Shown piece after piece: positions 62,325 to 64,000 of a DNA stretch of 64,000 nt. Position 1 is the first letter of the stretch; every line of letters begins with the position of its first letter. Under the pieces are notes generated by a model. The model searched no databases. It saw nothing but the letters and a program-made list of their open reading frames with translations, and was not told the origin of the DNA. The position numbers and the translations under genes were made by a program. This DNA comes from Ruegeria sp. PrR005 (GTDB taxonomy: Bacteria > Pseudomonadota > Alphaproteobacteria > Rhodobacterales > Rhodobacteraceae): contig NZ_JAAGOX010000057.1 of the NCBI RefSeq assembly GCF_010500245.1, positions 145,318-209,317 of the forward strand. The letters are read 5' to 3'.

Positions 62325-63836
62325 CTAGACAAAAGGACCAATCACCCTTCCCGTTCGTTCTTGGAAGCGTAGCACCCTCCGGACATACCCCTCACAGGCA
62401 GTCTGTTCGTTCTCGTAGACCGCCCAGCGCAAGTCATGGACATGCTTAGTCAGTAACTGTTCATCCACATCCTCGAACTCTTCGCGCCCTGGAATGTTGT
62501 AGGACAACCGGAGGGGCCTACCCGTGACTTCCTCCGACGCATCCCGCATGACCTGCCTGAGTTCTCCGACATGCCGACAATCGACAAGATAGCTATCATG
62601 GACAGACAGAACCGGGATGCCGTTCTCGGTGAAGTGGTTGTGGATCAGGGACGTGATCTCACTGTCTTTCCGCATCAGCCGGATACCCTGATCCGAGAAC
62701 AGGTAGTCCCCCAGGCACGGGTTCCTGTCGAGAATGGCGTACAGGAGGAGGTCCAGCTTTTCATTGCTAAATGACTTGCCTAAATCACCTGCAGAAAAAC
62801 TCTCCCGAAACGCCTTGTAAGCTGACGATTTTTCCTTTGCGTTGATCGCAGTAAGCACCAACCGCTTGGCCAACTTGCGCGCTAGTTTTCGAGGCAAATC
62901 AGCGAACGTTTTCCCATCAACCATGTAAGGATCATGACCCAGTTCCAGCCCTTCTTCGGCATAGATCATGGCCACATGCATCCCCTCGAAGTCCGCTTCG
63001 ATTGTGGGTTCATTGTCGATCGTGATCCTGGAACGCCAGTCGCTATCGATCTGTTGCCACCATCCGCCATAGAACCGACCATGCATGTCCCAACTACCAC
63101 GGCTGAAGATGCGCCGGGTCCGGTTGTTGGCATCCCCTAGTCGTATACGCCTGACTTCATCTATGCCACCCGTTACCCCCGGCGGTAACTCCTTGCTGAT
63201 CTCCAGGATAGGTTCCTGAAGCGAGGGGATGTCGATGAAGGAATTGGCAATCAGGTCGTTGTATGCCTGAAGCTCCTCTCGCCATCGGTTGGTCTCGGGC
63301 GTGTCCTCGTACTCGATCGGCTTGTTGTTGTCGCCCTTCAGGACAATGATCTCTTCGCCTTCTGCCCGGCTGACATCCTCTCGATCGAACTTGGCCGTGG
63401 CGAACCAGCTCTGAAGCTTCTCGGATGCTCTTATCCGTGTGGTTCGATTACCATTGGCACCTGCTCCACCATAGCTACCCTTGGCTAGGTCGATCAGGCC
63501 AGCCTTGTCCAGTTCCTTGATGATCGGGACGATCTTCTTGGAGATATGAAGGGCATTGTAACGAGAGTTCGTATCCCATGCATTGACAGACATCGAGACC
63601 CCGATACTCAGCTCAGGATCATCCAACCAAGCCACATACAGGTCCAGGATTACCACCCTTAACTGCTTTCTGAACCCCATCCTAGGCTTAGGCCCTCTAA
63701 CCTTCTCGTTGATAGCCTCCCCCAAGAACCCATCCCAGATCCTATCCACCAGGTCCTTCACCTCTGGATGATCTGACCACCTATGCACATCTATAGGTCT
63801 GGAATACCTAGGGTTGGTTATCTCACTCATAGTCAT
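62325..63836 (-). CDS. Winged-helix/polymerase-palm-like protein of unknown function
   Basis: A 503-aa protein. Residues about 60-150 look like a winged helix (ALHISKKIVPIIKELDKAGL, then a wing and RTTRIRASEK). Residues about 270-420 resemble the palm and fingers of family A polymerases: motif A-like IEADFEGMHVAMIYAEEGL with Asp282, motif B-like KRLVLTAINAKEKSSAYKAF and motif C-like VLSVHDSYLVD with His413-Asp414. No exonuclease domain is seen. Base composition is clearly less GC-rich than the chromosome around it. It lies in the rearranged area next to tRNA-Gln and an IS end. It could be the replication protein of a mobile element or a repair or defence enzyme. Function is inference only. 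Confidence 0.7.
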   Translation of the reverse strand: MTMSEITNPRYSRPIDVHRWSDHPEVKDLVDRIWDGFLGEAINEKVRGPKPRMGFRKQLRVVILDLYVAWLDDPELSIGVSMSVNAWDTNSRYNALHISKKIVPIIKELDKAGLIDLAKGSYGGAGANGNRTTRIRASEKLQSWFATAKFDREDVSRAEGEEIIVLKGDNNKPIEYEDTPETNRWREELQAYNDLIANSFIDIPSLQEPILEISKELPPGVTGGIDEVRRIRLGDANNRTRRIFSRGSWDMHGRFYGGWWQQIDSDWRSRITIDNEPTIEADFEGMHVAMIYAEEGLELGHDPYMVDGKTFADLPRKLARKLAKRLVLTAINAKEKSSAYKAFRESFSAGDLGKSFSNEKLDLLLYAILDRNPCLGDYLFSDQGIRLMRKDSEITSLIHNHFTENGIPVLSVHDSYLVDCRHVGELRQVMRDASEEVTGRPLRLSYNIPGREEFEDVDEQLLTKHVHDLRWAVYENEQTACEGYVRRVLRFQERTGRVIGPFV

Positions 63837-63923
63837 GACCTCTTGTCGGGTAGTTCTGCTCAGGGAGCTCTGGCGGGGTATCTGCTCAGGGTTCCCTACT
63901 CAGGTTCTTCCCTTCTCTACTAC
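63791..63923. repeat. 133-bp inverted repeat, right copy
   Basis: Reverse complement of 59619-59751, identical. It holds the 5' end and promoter region of the full polymerase-like gene. It ends exactly at the first base of the IS-like terminus. Confidence 0.95.
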
Positions 63924-64000
63924 TGTTGATTTCCACCCAGAAGTGAGCCGGGCCGGCGGATAATTTCCACTGAGAACTGAGCCATGTGAACCTTTCCCCG
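63924..64000 (-). mobile_element. IS21-family-like terminus (continues beyond window)
   Basis: Starts with TG and carries two 20-bp related repeats in the same direction, TTTCCACCCAGAAGTGAGCC at 63930-63949 and TTTCCACTGAGAACTGAGCC at 63964-63983, which differ in three bases. Multiple terminal repeats with CCACxxAGAAxTGAGCC are usual at the ends of IS21 elements. No transposase is inside the window, so the call rests on this pattern. Orientation unknown. Confidence 0.6.

Overview
The window is high-GC DNA (mid-60s percent by eye) with tightly packed genes, many 1-4 bp start/stop overlaps and a gene set typical of a marine alphaproteobacterium of the Roseobacter group (Rhodobacteraceae, Ruegeria-like). 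Pointers are a BCCT osmolyte transporter beside a catabolic operon, a GcvT-fused sarcosine/dimethylglycine dehydrogenase homologue, the short HisG/HisZ pair, a B12-dependent ribonucleotide reductase and a xanthine dehydrogenase operon with a BMP-type nucleoside/purine ABC importer. The assignment is inferred from gene content, not from a marker gene.

Layout. 1-3.4 kb: the end of a molybdopterin oxidoreductase, a GNAT acetyltransferase and a divergent MocR-type regulator. 3.5-11.3 kb: a six-gene minus-strand operon (aldehyde dehydrogenase, M19 dipeptidase, unknown 562-aa protein, DUF3726 protein, Ldh2-type reductase, BCCT transporter) with a divergent LysR regulator; this looks like an uptake and breakdown route for a quaternary or N-methylated compound. 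12.2-19.9 kb: housekeeping genes (DUF1489, nrdJ with an unusual helix-turn-helix insertion, hisS-hisZ-hisG, enoyl-CoA hydratase, slyX). 19.9-24.9 kb: LysR regulator plus dabB-dabA, an energy-coupled inorganic carbon uptake complex. 25-30 kb: two small secreted proteins, dnaE, a TauE/SafE exporter. 30.3-40 kb: xdhABC followed without gaps by the BMP-type ABC importer, for purine uptake and oxidation; this operon also holds two tiny translationally coupled ORFs and a 98-aa membrane protein not normally part of such systems. 40-45.7 kb: a small Cys-rich pair, HlyD-type secretion genes, an AKR/FAD oxidase/DUF938 operon, and an AhpD-like gene behind an FNR-like box and a perfect palindrome. 45.7-59.3 kb: single metabolic genes (lysozyme inhibitor, LysR/HD-domain oxygenase-like pair, EF-hand protein, GcvT-type FAD oxidoreductase, D-lactate dehydrogenase-like enzyme, gamma-glutamyltransferase, 2-hydroxyacid dehydrogenase, SH3 protein, haloalkane dehalogenase, quinone oxidoreductase).

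59.4-64 kb is different: tRNA-Gln, a 133-bp perfect inverted repeat enclosing a frameshifted RTX protein gene and a lower-GC gene for a protein with a winged helix and a family-A-polymerase-like palm, ending exactly at what looks like an IS21-family terminus. This is the clearest rearranged, accessory region.

Two palindromic repeat families recur. One (GGAGTATTT core plus a GC-rich hairpin) lies between genes and also in frame inside both xdhA and xdhB. The other flanks the EF-hand gene.
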